Shown here piece after piece: positions 13,501 through 25,500 of a stretch of 64,000 bases of DNA. Origin of the DNA: Sweltsa coloradensis (Eukaryota; Arthropoda; Insecta; Plecoptera; Chloroperlidae); assembly GCA_024449915.1 (NCBI GenBank), contig JAMZAV010000168.1:992001-1056000 (forward strand), read 5' to 3'. The notes under the pieces are model-generated. The model saw only the letters and a list, made by a program, of their open reading frames with translations. It searched no databases and had not been told where the DNA came from. The first letter of the stretch is position 1, and every line of letters starts with the position of its first letter. Both the position numbers and the translations under genes were made by a program.

Positions 13501-16500
13501 AAGATTGGTAAATAATCTTCGCGATTTCAACGTATGTGTTTAGAATGTAAGATTTTACCGTTTCTAACAACCAACTTCACCAGTTGATAAACTTTAGTTA
13601 GGAAAAGCTACGAAAGACCCATTTCCACCACAAGTGCAAGTCTTTACAGGACGTAAAACAGGTCAAGTTATTGCTTTGGGTTTAGCTGAAACTTGGCTCC
13701 AGATGGCCTTACATATATTAACTTGGAGACGCACCGCCAGAGGCGCTCTAGTCCAATGAACTTCCAGGCGACCACATCTTGATGCCTGACGACATCAGAC
13801 AGACTGTTTGTATTTGGTTGTTAAAATACGCTTAAATTGTGTCGTTTGGATGATATTAGCTAATGGTGTAACACCTGGTAATGACATTACCAACATACTA
13901 ATAGACCTGACCTTGACACTTCCGTGAGTTACTGAATGGTGACGTTGAAGGTGCTCGCTTCACCTGTATGAAACTAGTGTTTATTACAATGTACATTCGC
14001 GACCAGAAGAACCCCCTTCTGCTCGATGGTGTACAATGTACATCATACTCTCTGCCGTCCCCGACTAATGCATTGACAAGGATGACGTTTACAACACCAT
14101 AAAAAGTTTCATTTCCCACAGTGCATATGAATAACTTATGATCATGGCGACAAAATGTCCAGATTTGTCATTCAAAGTAATTTATTTAACCAAAATTAAT
14201 TCATATCAAACAAATTTCTTTTTTTAAATCGAATAAATAATTTTTCCTTAGAAAACAATAAAATCATCAAACACACCATTAACTCATTTAATTAATTTAC
14301 AATATCACAGGCGGCACAATATGACCTAACCGGTTGAAGCGCCCTAGTTTCTCACGTCATATTCGTCGTTCTTGATATGTAAGGAACCGTACAGTAATAT
14401 TATGTTTATTATTTTGTGAAATATCTGCGTTATGAGCATTACTGACACTTTTAGTCTTCCCAATATCGCCCACGCCTTATTGCCCGATGCGCTGGTGTCG
14501 ACCGACGATAAACTGATCGCTCGGTAGCCATCTACAATATGGTTTATACGACGTGTTATAAGTTCACTAGTTTTGTCTGTGTCTGAGCGGGCCGACAAAA
14601 CGTGGTTTATACACAGCCCTGTAGATCATACAGAGACGAGAGTCTAAGCACTGCAAGGAGGCGGTGACTTGTAGTTGGCGACTCGGCCGTACGGCGGGTT
14701 GCCCGTCGCGCAGGCGTTCGTAGCATGTAATCCAACACCCCCACTCGACGGACGTCCTTCGCGCGGGTCGCTGGCTGCAAGCCCTATCTTCTCCCGCAGT
14801 GCTGCAAACCTGGGACCCGGCAGCGGCTTCGTTAGTATGTCCGCACGCATGTCTTCCGTGGGGCAGTATTCCAGTCGGACGGTGCCTTGGTCTACGACGT
14901 CTCGGATATAGTGGTACCTGAGATCTATGTGTTTCACTCGGTTGCCTATTTTCTCAGACGTGGCTAGGTTAATGCACCCTGGTTGTCCTCGTGCAGTACC
15001 GTTGGGTCTTCCTGGGCGTGTCCTAGGTCGCTTAGGAGCTGTCGGAGCCATGTAGCCTCTTGGCAAGCTAGAGTGGTGGCCACATACTCTGCTTCGGTTG
15101 AGGAGAGGGCTACGCAGTTTTGTTTTCTGCTCAACCAGGATATTGTATTGCTTCCTAGTTGAAATATGTAAACCGCTCCTCGATTTTCTGTCTATTTGGT
15201 CACCTCCCCAGTCTGCGTCGGTGAATCCTGAGAGAACAGTGCCCCCTGAAGCGCTGATCCTTAGTGGGAGAGCGGCGGTGCCTTTTAGGTAGCGTATCAC
15301 TCTCTTTACCGCCGTCCAGTCCATGGCCCTGGGATTTTCGAGTCTCCTACTCAGGATGCTTATGGCGGTGGCAATGTCTGGGCGTGTGACGTTTGCAAGG
15401 TACAGGAGTGCCCCACTGCTTGTCGGTACTCTTTGTTATCGGGTAGTAGGTTTTCCTCTCCGGTTTGGCTCAGGTAGCTGGCGTCCATAGGTGTTGTGCT
15501 ACACTTGGCACTTGCCATTCCGAACCGTTCGATAATGGTAAGTATCTTTCCGCGTTGGTGTAGCAGCATGTCCCCGTTGCATCTCTGTCTATTTCAATCC
15601 CTAGGTAGTTGTTTGCCTCGCCTAGGTCTTTTGTGGCGAAAGAGCTATTCAGGTCTACATGAAGTTGGTCGAGCTCCTCTTCCGTGGTTGCGCATACTAG
15701 CAGGTCATCTACGTAAATGGTGACGTAGGTGTACGTTTGTCCGCTCCTTTTCATGTACAAACAAGCATCAGCTTTGCTTTGTGAGAACCCCAACTTCCTG
15801 GTTCGACGACCTCTTCTCTGGCTAGGTACGATAGTCTCTTGGGAGGAATCCCTTTGCTAGGTCTTGAGGATTTTCTGGTGTCTTCGGAAGCCGGTTCGGC
15901 TGTCTCTTGATCATTGTCGCTGGGGTTATCTGCGTGTTCGACGGCGGCTTCCTGGTTCTTTGTGAGATTGAGGTTACCGAGTCTACGTTCGCTGCTTCTT
16001 CCCATTCCGGTCTTTTGCTGATAACTTCGAAGCTGTCTTTCATCCTGGTTTCTGTGAATGTGACGGTTCTGCTGACGATGATTTTCCCGGTAGCTGTGTT
16101 TAGTATGCGGTATCCCTTGGCTTCTTCGCTGTATCCAACGAGAGTTCCTTCTTCGGCTCGGGGGTCTAGCTTCGTCCTCTGGCTAGGGTTTCTCCGGTTT
16201 TTGAGACCGTGCACTGATTGCTGTCGAATTTTACTGAGAACCCAAGCTTGGTTAGTGTGGGCACCGATATCAGGCTGCCGTCGAGGCTGGGGATGTACAG
16301 CACGCTTTTTGAGCAGCACGTTCACGGGTCTCCTGGGTGACAGACCCACCTTGCATTTCAGGAAGCCCTCCCCCACTCCCTCGGACTGCATGGAGCTCCC
16401 GTTTGCGAGTGAGACGGTGCACGACTTCTCGTCGAGTCTTGAAAAAAATGCCCTGTCATTAGTCATGTGGCATGTTGCTCCCGAGTCAATGAACCATGTG

Positions 16501-19500
16501 GTTGTTTTCTTGACTTCCTCCGCCTTGAAACATACGTAGCGCGGTTCTTCATCGTCGCTTGATCCGGCCTCGCTTCTTATGGCGCTCTTGACTTTTTCCC
16601 TGTTGAACTTTGTTTCTCTCTTGAGGGTCCGGCAGTCCTTCTTTAGGTGACCGGGTTTGTTGCAGTGGAAGCACTTCATTCTTTCCACTGTCCCGTATTG
16701 AGGTCCGGTTTTTAATACAGCTTCATTGTATTCGACCCCCAATTCTGTTTCCGTTCTTCGGTTAAACTCGTCCTTGAGCTTGCCGATAACGAATTCGAGT
16801 GTTATGTCACCCTCGGGTCTAGCCTCAAGTGCTGTGATTAGCATGCCATAGTTCTCTGGCAGGCTACACAACAGGAGGGCTGCGACGTGGTTTTCCTTGA
16901 GCTCTTCGCCCAGTCCCCTGAGCTCATTAACTAGCTCAAGTGTTCTGTTGATGTGCTCATCCATACTTTGCTCGTTTTTGAGCCTGAGGCTGTACAGTTT
17001 CCTGAGGAGATACAACTTTGAGGTTAAGTTAGACCTTTCGTGCACCTTTCTCAGGGCCAACCACACTGATCGGGCGGACGTTTCATTCCGCACGTGGATC
17101 AGCTGGTCGTCGTCGAGAAGTAGGCAAATTGTGGCCCTGGCACGTTGGTCTTTCTTTTTCCATGCTGTATTTGGCTGCGATGGCGTATCTTCCTCAACTG
17201 TGTCCCAGAGGTCGTCCTTGCTCAACAGCATTTCTATTTTGAACTTCCACAGCTGGTAATTTTTGTTGTTGAGTTTTTGTATGGAGACTTTCCCGTCCGC
17301 GGACGACATGGCTAGGCCTTGGGGCTAGGCCTAGGCTAGGCTATAGGTTAGGTTGGTCGCTCACCTGCTTAGGCGCCGACTCTGCTGCGGGATTAGCAGA
17401 GTTTTCGCCGAACTGTGCTGGGTGAATGACTTATACACTTTACCTACAGATTTAACTATGAACTAGGCCCATAACCTGTTATAAGTTCACTAGTTTTGTC
17501 TGTGTCTGAGCGGGCCGACAAAACGTGGTTTATACACAGCCCTGTAGATCATACAGAGACGAGAGTCTAAGCACTGCAAGGAGGCGGTGACTTGTAGTTG
17601 GCGACTCGGCCGTACGGCGGGTTGCCCGTCGCGCAGGCGTTCGTAGCATGTAATCCAACACGACGCAATGAAAAGTTATTGTAAAACGTGAAGAAGTCTC
17701 CTTCCTATCTTACAGGTTCAGGCTGGGCTATTTTCCACGCGATCGCCCCCAATCACGTGCAAGGGCACTCACATGGAATTATATGCGACTAAAATACTGG
17801 CTCGGTCGGCGCAGATACAGGATTTTCAAGTTCGACGTGTAGCCGCCCAAAACACGTTTCAAATAAAACCTGAACAATGGTGCGATTTTAAAGCTTGCCC
17901 TGATGAGAAACAAATTCAAATCATTAGGATTTGATGATACATTTAAGGGATTCGAACCCCCGTCCTCCCAGTGGCATATGCTTTGGTCCAGTGCTCTGCT
18001 GGTGTTTTTCACATTATTCTTCGATCGACTTTACAAATTTGATTTAAAATCGTAACGCTTCATAGTTTAGCAGGGAACTATCACAGATAACTAATTTGCA
18101 CAATTTTATTGAATTATAGGGACAATAACATGTTTTTGTTATCAACCAATGGACGTCAATCGGCGAAAAACTTGTTTTTATTGAGGTTTCCAGTGGAATA
18201 TTCTTTATTACATTATTTCCTGTCAATATTTTAACTTACGAATGTGTCGTGTGAACCGCCTCAGTCAAGATGCAATGAGCTTCGCCATCTTTGCGCTACG
18301 GCTAAAAGACTTGCGATGCCTACTAAAAGAAACGATCCTCGTTGGGGCCGAGAGGTGCTAAGAAGTAAAGTACGAAATGGTGGTGTCTGTTGTACCAGTA
18401 GTTTCCTTCTGCAAATGCACAGTCATGTTTTTGCTTTTATTACATACTACAAGAAAGATATGCGCGCGGCCTTGCTGGATAGTTGAACGCGAGTGGAGGT
18501 CGTTTATCATATTTCCACAACATTGCTGTGACATTTCCCGCTATGACGATACGATACAAGAAGCGCGCATCACTTCCCTATTAGGCCAGACGTTTGATCA
18601 TGTGGTATACATGATACATACAAGTCGTGTGGCGACTGGCGACAACGATACGATGGCTGGATCTCGGCATGTGATGACACGGTGTGACCCTCTGGTGACT
18701 TAATACGTTGTTAGGGGTTTAGGGATGTCCGAGGGCTACGGCTGTTGTAGAGGATTTGATCTCAAAACGACTGAACAAAAGTGAAATTTAGTATTGTCGG
18801 TGGCGGGAGTCGAGCTCGTGACCTCCCGAATCAGTCTCTGTCTCTCTCTGTACCTCTGTCGGTAGCAAGAACCAAACAGGCACGTCCCTTGAGGCTAGGG
18901 AAGTGTTCCACCACAGGTAGATGAGAGAAGTACCGAACTCCTCCACGTAAACATGGTTATAAACTTATAACGAGCCAGGATGGGCGAACCTCTCAATACA
19001 TTTGGGCCACTTTGTCTGGAGCTGGAGCAGATCTTGGGGGTGAATGAGAATGAGATGATAGATATTGACGAGTCGCAAGTGCATGATGAGCTACATACTG
19101 CACGCAGGATATCAGTGAGACCACGCGCGGAGACGCCCGCCACTGCTGTGACGTCAGCGGTGAGTATCATGACGTTACAGACGATACGGCGAAGTTACTA
19201 CATAAGTCAGGGCGGGCCCGGCAACCCGGCTCCAGGGAAACCCGGCTCTAGGGTCCAGGGAGAACTCAGACTCGCTGTTCCCGCCGTCCCGTCTGTCTGT
19301 AAGAAGCGGTGTCACGGACGGTCAAGTGGTTGATTCGCTTGTGTCAGTCACCACCATTGTGAGTTGTGACGCTACAGTGCGCTTTGTTCGGTGATTACTG
19401 TTTGCGCAACACGTCCTTTAATCTTGTCCGTATTATCGACAACGATTGCTTTCAAGTTTGAAGAGGTTGATTGGGTAGAGACCGACCACCGCCACCACCA

Positions 19501-22500
19501 CCACCACCATGCAAAGCCCTGGCCAAACCGGACGATCCCAAGGTGACTTGGATGCAGGTATCGCGAGTGAGATAATAGAGAGAGTGCGGGGCGGCGAGGT
19601 CGTATTGATCTCGCGGCCGATATTGTACAGATGGGTAACCGCCCATTAGAGCCCCGCAAGAAGATCGACATCAAGAAGAGCGAATGACCAATAAGGATAA
19701 GGGTGTCTCAATTAGAGTGACGGCCTGTCACATAAGAGCGACCGGCCAAAAGAGCGACAAACCAAAAAGAGCGAAATGCCAAAAAGTTGCGCCCGCCCGT
19801 ATATCCATTGGTATCTAAGGAACGTTCCTAAAGCGCACGTTATGGCGCGGGCCACAGTGTTGTCTTGTACTATCGCTTATCTTTAAACTAACGATGCACT
19901 TTGCATATGAGACTCGTCAACAAGCCAGGACTTCTAGCTGGTAAAACAAAACCTATCCAAATTACATCAAACTGCCATTAGTACAAGATTGCATTGTTGT
20001 CGGAGACGGAGAAACTTAGTAATTAGTGGTGATACCGATGCTAATTTAACGAGTAATGTAGCAGCCATGGACAGGTACATAAGAATTCCTACTTCGCAAA
20101 TTGTACCTAAAATGTTAAAACCAAATCATTTGGCCTCTTACTTGTCGTCAACTTTAAGTTTATTTGTTTTTCCGAAGTTCCGTTTGGTCACACAAAATGG
20201 GAAAACATATGTACAGCCGGGGTCATATATAAATCAAGAGGTCTGAAAGATACCTCTTTCACCGACATCTCGTGGTCAACTCTTGGTGCCATTATTTATA
20301 TCGCCCTGTGAACTGCATTTTCGACATAAATAAGAAACATGGCTGCTAATGTCAAAGGAAAATTCTCTATTCACCAGAGAAACTATCAAGCCTAGAAGAA
20401 ATATAATATGGAAGGTAAAGAGAGCATTATATATCGATACCTTGGCCTAGGCATAGCATTTAGACTATGCCTTAGATCTTATATTTGCCTTAGTTTCTAA
20501 TTAATTTGGAATAAATCTATCTTGGCTGTCAAGTCTTATTTGCAAACCACTAAAGTTTGTTTTATACTTTTGTTTTGATAAAATTGTATTTCACTTCTGA
20601 CTGCCTTCTAGATATTGACTATTTTACTGACCAAGAGTCCCTTCAAAGCCTCCTAAATAATATTAATATCATCAAATAGTCTAGGGGGCTTCCATCGATC
20701 GATAATGCAGTACACAGGGCGATATAAATAATGGCACCAAGAGTTGACCACGAGATGTCGGTGAAAGAGGTATCTTTCAGACCTCTTGATTATATATGAC
20801 CCCGGCTGTACAATACTAGCTTTGGGAAACCCAAAGATACTAGGTTCTTGGGTAAAACCGCGTCGAAATGATGAACCCAGAACCAGTGCAGAGACTGGGC
20901 GTCCACCAACGTTTCGTCTGATCTATGTCGGACATCTTCAGGGTGACTGTGACTTCACGAAGGTTGAAGTCACAGTCGGTCACAGTCACCCTGAGATGTC
21001 TGACATAGATCAGACGAAACGTCTGTGGACGCCCAGTCTCTGCACTGCATTTCGACGCGGTTTTATACCCAAGAACCTAGTATTCTATATACAACGGGCC
21101 GCGAAAACCTACAACAATCCACACACACACACATATATATATATGTTTAAACTTGGCTTTATAGTAGGCGACTATGACGCTGTTATGTTAGTACTTTAGA
21201 CAGAATTTAGACAGTTTTAAATTGGTGGCCGCATAGCTCAGTTGGTAAGAGCATAGCCCGGTAAGCTAAGGTCCCGGGTTCAAACCCCGATGTAGTCACT
21301 TTTTTAATTTCTGTCTAAAGTACTAACATATATATATATAAATTTTAAAACTAAGACTCGCAGGAAAAAAAATAGCGATACACTCGAGCACTTTACCACT
21401 TTTGAACGGTACTCAGTCTTAATAAACTTTTTCTAATTAAAATCAATCACACCATCAATCATATCATCAATCATACATCACTGGGTTTGTTCGGTATGCC
21501 TGTTTTAAACGGGAGTAGGCTACGTGTCGTGATGACGGTTTCTTCGTCTTGTCTTCCAATTAATGTAGTTTATCTAAGTGAACTATTAAATGGTTTTAAG
21601 TTCAACGACCTAATTAATGTTCAGTATAATATATAGTTGCAGTAATTGGATCTTGTTCAACATGGATACCATATCCTGCGATTAAAACTGATAAACAATC
21701 GTAACAAAACAAATGTTATGCAATTACTGGGTTATATCATAATGTATCTCTTACGATAAGACTAGATTTTATTTTATTTTATGTCTACTTCTTTCTGTCT
21801 GTCTGTGTGTACATTACGCTTGTGCTCAACAGAATGGTTGAGTGATGAGTAACTCCTGCATGTGGCCTGGCTAGTAACGTGGTCAATCGCGATGTTGAGG
21901 TCTGCGTAAGAACGGTGTAACCCAGGCGCGTAGGAACGTTTTGAAAGTTGGGGGGGATTAAGATTTTGTGGGCGGAAGCTGGGTTTGGGGCGAGGCCCTT
22001 TCGCCGGAGGCGCAATTTTTTTTCACCATACTTCAGTTATTTCGTCCTCTGTAAACGATGGTTTACACACTTTACAGCAACTATCTGCGATCTAAAAACT
22101 AAAAAAAATGAACGTGAAGTAGCCCATTTTTGTAAATTTCAACCTATTTTTTTTTTATGTAATAACGAATTCGTTTTACCAAGGTGACTGTCGAATTGTA
22201 TAAGTGTATTATTTAACTCACGTTAGTTTCCCTGCCCCTCCCTGGGCCAAACTTGGGAGGGGGGCATTGCCCCCTGCCCCCCTCCCCCCGGTTACTACGC
22301 CACTGGTGTAACCAACGATAAACTTTACCTTTGCCGAGCTGAACTGCCAAGAGCTCTTGACACGCAGGGCTTATCAGGATGGGCAATATGTTGCAAAATC
22401 ATAAATTATAATTTTGGAAAGTAATTTGATAAGCGCAAGGATGCACGTTTTCAATAATTCCACATAGACACTGTGCACTTCCTCATCCGTTTACAACGAC

Positions 22501-25500
22501 TTTGGATCTCGGGTTTAGCCTATATGGTGACGCCCAACAGTTATGTTTTTGTCCAAAGTTTGAAAACTAGCCCATAAAACCATTGACTTTACGAGTTCGT
22601 CTGCTTCCTTTCTCTTGCTTCTTCTTACTACTACGCCTTGCATTGATTTATAACCGGCAATCTTATCAATATAATTAGCTACAATAAATATTGGTGTTGT
22701 ATAATATATTTACTTTGTGCTCAGGGTCAGGATTCACTCTGTTTCAATAATTTATTTCGTGTGTAGGTCTAGGTATATGAAGGGGGGGGGGGGTTACTTT
22801 ACGAGGTTTAGTTCGTCCATGCCGGAAGGACTTTCTAACTATGACTTATGACCCCACTCTTAGACTGATAGTGATAGGTTAAGTTAAGTCGTTGATGAAA
22901 CCAAATAAAATAGCAAATTAAAAGCTACTTCCTATGTAAACCACACTTGCTTGTGTACTACAACAACTCCAACGCTGGCCGTATCAAAAATAGTTGCATT
23001 ATCCCCGACATCTTACTTCCGGTTTCGAATACAGACCTTCTCGTCCTCCCTGTCCCAGAACTGGATCAGCCCCAAGAAAGTGGAGTCCGACGAAGTGATC
23101 GTATACGTACAGAAACTCTCAAATGTGATATTTTGGTCTTCATAGAATGTAACGCATGTTTATAGAAGGCGGGGCCTGGTCATGGTAACTGTTTGTTTTG
23201 TGATTTATTTTTTCTATGTAACGCCTTGTCTGGTTTTATTTTTGGTAAGTTTTTAGAGATTAGTTCTTGTTTTTCTGCGGATAGCTTCAACTATGTTTGC
23301 GGCCTTTAACGTAAAGATAGTTAAAGTCGTTGAGGGGAAATCCAAATAAATGTGTTAATTAAGTTACTTCCCTGAAACCCTTTTTGTGTATAAACATAGG
23401 CCTAATTCAGTGCTATGAATTACTGTGATCTATGGTATCAAAGTAAAGTACCGATACTATGATCACTCGTGGGCGTGTCTGCAGATTGCTGAAAATATGA
23501 ACATGTTTTTTTTTTTTTTTTTTTTTTACTTTACAAAAGTGTACAATATGCGTACTTTGGCCACAAATATTTATGTTTAGGTCAAAAATAACAAGTCATG
23601 TGTGTGTGTGGTGGTTAGAGAGAGGCTTGTTATCTATAGTGTGGCTTGTCACTCTAGAATGTTTTTCGCAATGAAGAATGATAAGTCTGTAAGAGATAAT
23701 ATGCTACGCATAATTTTTTATGACACAGACAAATGCTAAAATTTTACCTTGAATCTTCTCGTTTCATCTTGTGTGCAACTTTATTTTTATTTAATATTTA
23801 CAACAATTAAGTATTTATTTTTTGTAATGTTGTTTTATTTATTATATTAATTATATATTAGTTATGTAGGACTTTTTGGAGGGATCGATTATTGTAGTAA
23901 ATACTGTTGGGACTTAGAGGCAAAAATCGAGATAGCTTACACTAGTTTTTCTTTTCTTCACATCACATTCTTGTAGAATTGGCAAGATAAAGATAATTTG
24001 ATACAATAAAAAATAATCAATAATTAATTTCGCACTCAAACTTCAAAACATCCAAAAGTGACTCCGATCATGACTCAGTGTTTTTAATTTCTCTTCGCAA
24101 GTGACAATGTCATGTGTGTGCTTTGCTGAGAGAACACTCAGGGGTAAGTCCAGGGTGCGAATTGACGGGGGGGATTCCCCCCCCCCCTCTGGTAATTTCA
24201 TCCCTGGCTCTTGTTTCACTGAAAGGTATCCCCGCCGGGGGTGGCTAAATCCCCACCTCTGGATATCCATCTCATCTCATATCATATCAGATGATTTGAT
24301 CTCGCAATGCTAATAAATAATGCGTCAATTTATTTAGGGCGATAATACCTATAAAATTTTCCTCAGTTCGCTTCTATAAGGCCATCTCGAGGGTAATAAT
24401 ACCCCCAGAAAAATTTGGCCTCCGGCGACTGGGGCTTCGGCCCCGACTCCTTACACCCCACACAGATGCTTAGCCACCCTGGGGTGACTCCCCCGACATC
24501 ACTTACTTCATCGCTCCTGTACTTGGGCGGCTTGGGCCTCTTGGAGTTGATCACGTCCGACGCGGAGATGTCCCCCATCGCGGCGGATTCCGGTCACTCT
24601 CGCCAAACTCCCCCCGATCTGCTGCAACGACAACGACGACATTGTATTGCGAGCTAAGCTAAGATTCGCGACCTGTTTCGATCAATCGCCTTACGAAACG
24701 TGGCCACCGTTGTTTATATCAATCTCATTCAACAATTCGACAATTGGGCAAAATGTACTTCAAAAGAGTGGGTGTCAAAAATTTACTCCAATGAGTTTGT
24801 TGTTATGGTCGAACAAGAACCATTTTCATTATGTGAATTCTTACGAGTAATACTATTATTTTTACAAATTACTACTTGTGTTGTATTGTGTTGTGTGTGT
24901 ATACATCGAGAGTTAACTGGCAAGCCAGAAATCCTATGCCTATGGTCTGGGGCAAAGTCCCAGCCCCTGCAACTTTTTTTAAACTAGCCGGTTATTATGT
25001 TTGTTGCATTATTTATGGGTTGTATGTGTGAGGTTGTATTTATTTTCTTATACCAACATATTATTTTAAGTTCAAATCGTTCCAAGTTTTTCTTGTCACT
25101 TGGATGGGAGGGGGTGACTTTCGAGTTCTTGGTCGTTGTCGCCTACATTCTCAATGGCAATCAAATGGCATTGCAATTAAATTAATTCAAGGTTGAAATA
25201 TGTACACAGAAATTAACATCGATTCCTTTGTTTCGTGTATGTATTTTGTATCGCATAATTTCTTTGATGTTTCCTGCTTCCTAGCAAATAACACTGAATA
25301 CACACGATACTGAAACTTGAAAACCCAAACAGTTCTAACGCTAGCGCGAAGATGATTAGAGCAGAGCAAGCTATTAGAGGAGGTACCTCGCGCAACTGAA
25401 GCTTGTCGTTTTGTGAGTTTACAACCATATACTTGCTCCAGCGAAAGAATGCAGATGCTTGGTAGTGGTGGGAGAAGAATGAATGCGCGGTAAATGGAAT

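Larger units (their letters stand above)
4556..14553 (+). other. SLC39A13 intron 1, 5' part: no convincing gene
   Basis: About 10 kb of non-coding DNA. It includes an S3-type repeat fragment at 8185-8370, a dispersed 3'-tail repeat with an AAAT run at 9700-9870, a duplicated 50-bp segment at 11364-11412 and 12204-12253, and a CTAA array at 13085-13121. Open frames at 10927-11322 and 12379-12600 (the latter with a hydrophobic stretch and six Cys) were examined, but have no recognisable domain. Confidence 0.6.
14554..17660 (-). mobile_element. Ty1/copia LTR retrotransposon, internally deleted but with intact boundaries
   Basis: Two 184-bp LTRs (14554-14737 and 17477-17660), identical by eye, begin TG and end CA on the minus strand. 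Both ends are flanked by the 5-bp target duplication CGACG (14549-14553 and 17661-17665). Next to the 5' LTR lies a primer-binding site GGTTATGGGCCTAG, complementary (13 of 14) to the anticodon arm of initiator tRNA-Met, as in Drosophila copia. A short purine tract (GTGGGGG) precedes the 3' LTR. Coding content is gag, protease, a remnant of integrase, part of reverse transcriptase and RNase H: 3.1 kb against about 5 kb for full copia elements. The identical LTRs imply very recent insertion, presumably using proteins from a full-length relative. Confidence 0.93.

Noticed and set aside
14675..17259. Plus-strand open frames over the copia element
   Set aside because: Shadows of the minus-strand gag-pol frames.
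20786..21199. 137-codon plus-strand open frame
   Set aside because: It is the two arms of hairpin FB2 read in one frame.
21222..21297. Functional tRNA-Thr gene
   Set aside because: Position 33 is C, the acceptor ends do not pair, and the implied GGT anticodon is not the usual eukaryotic Thr form.
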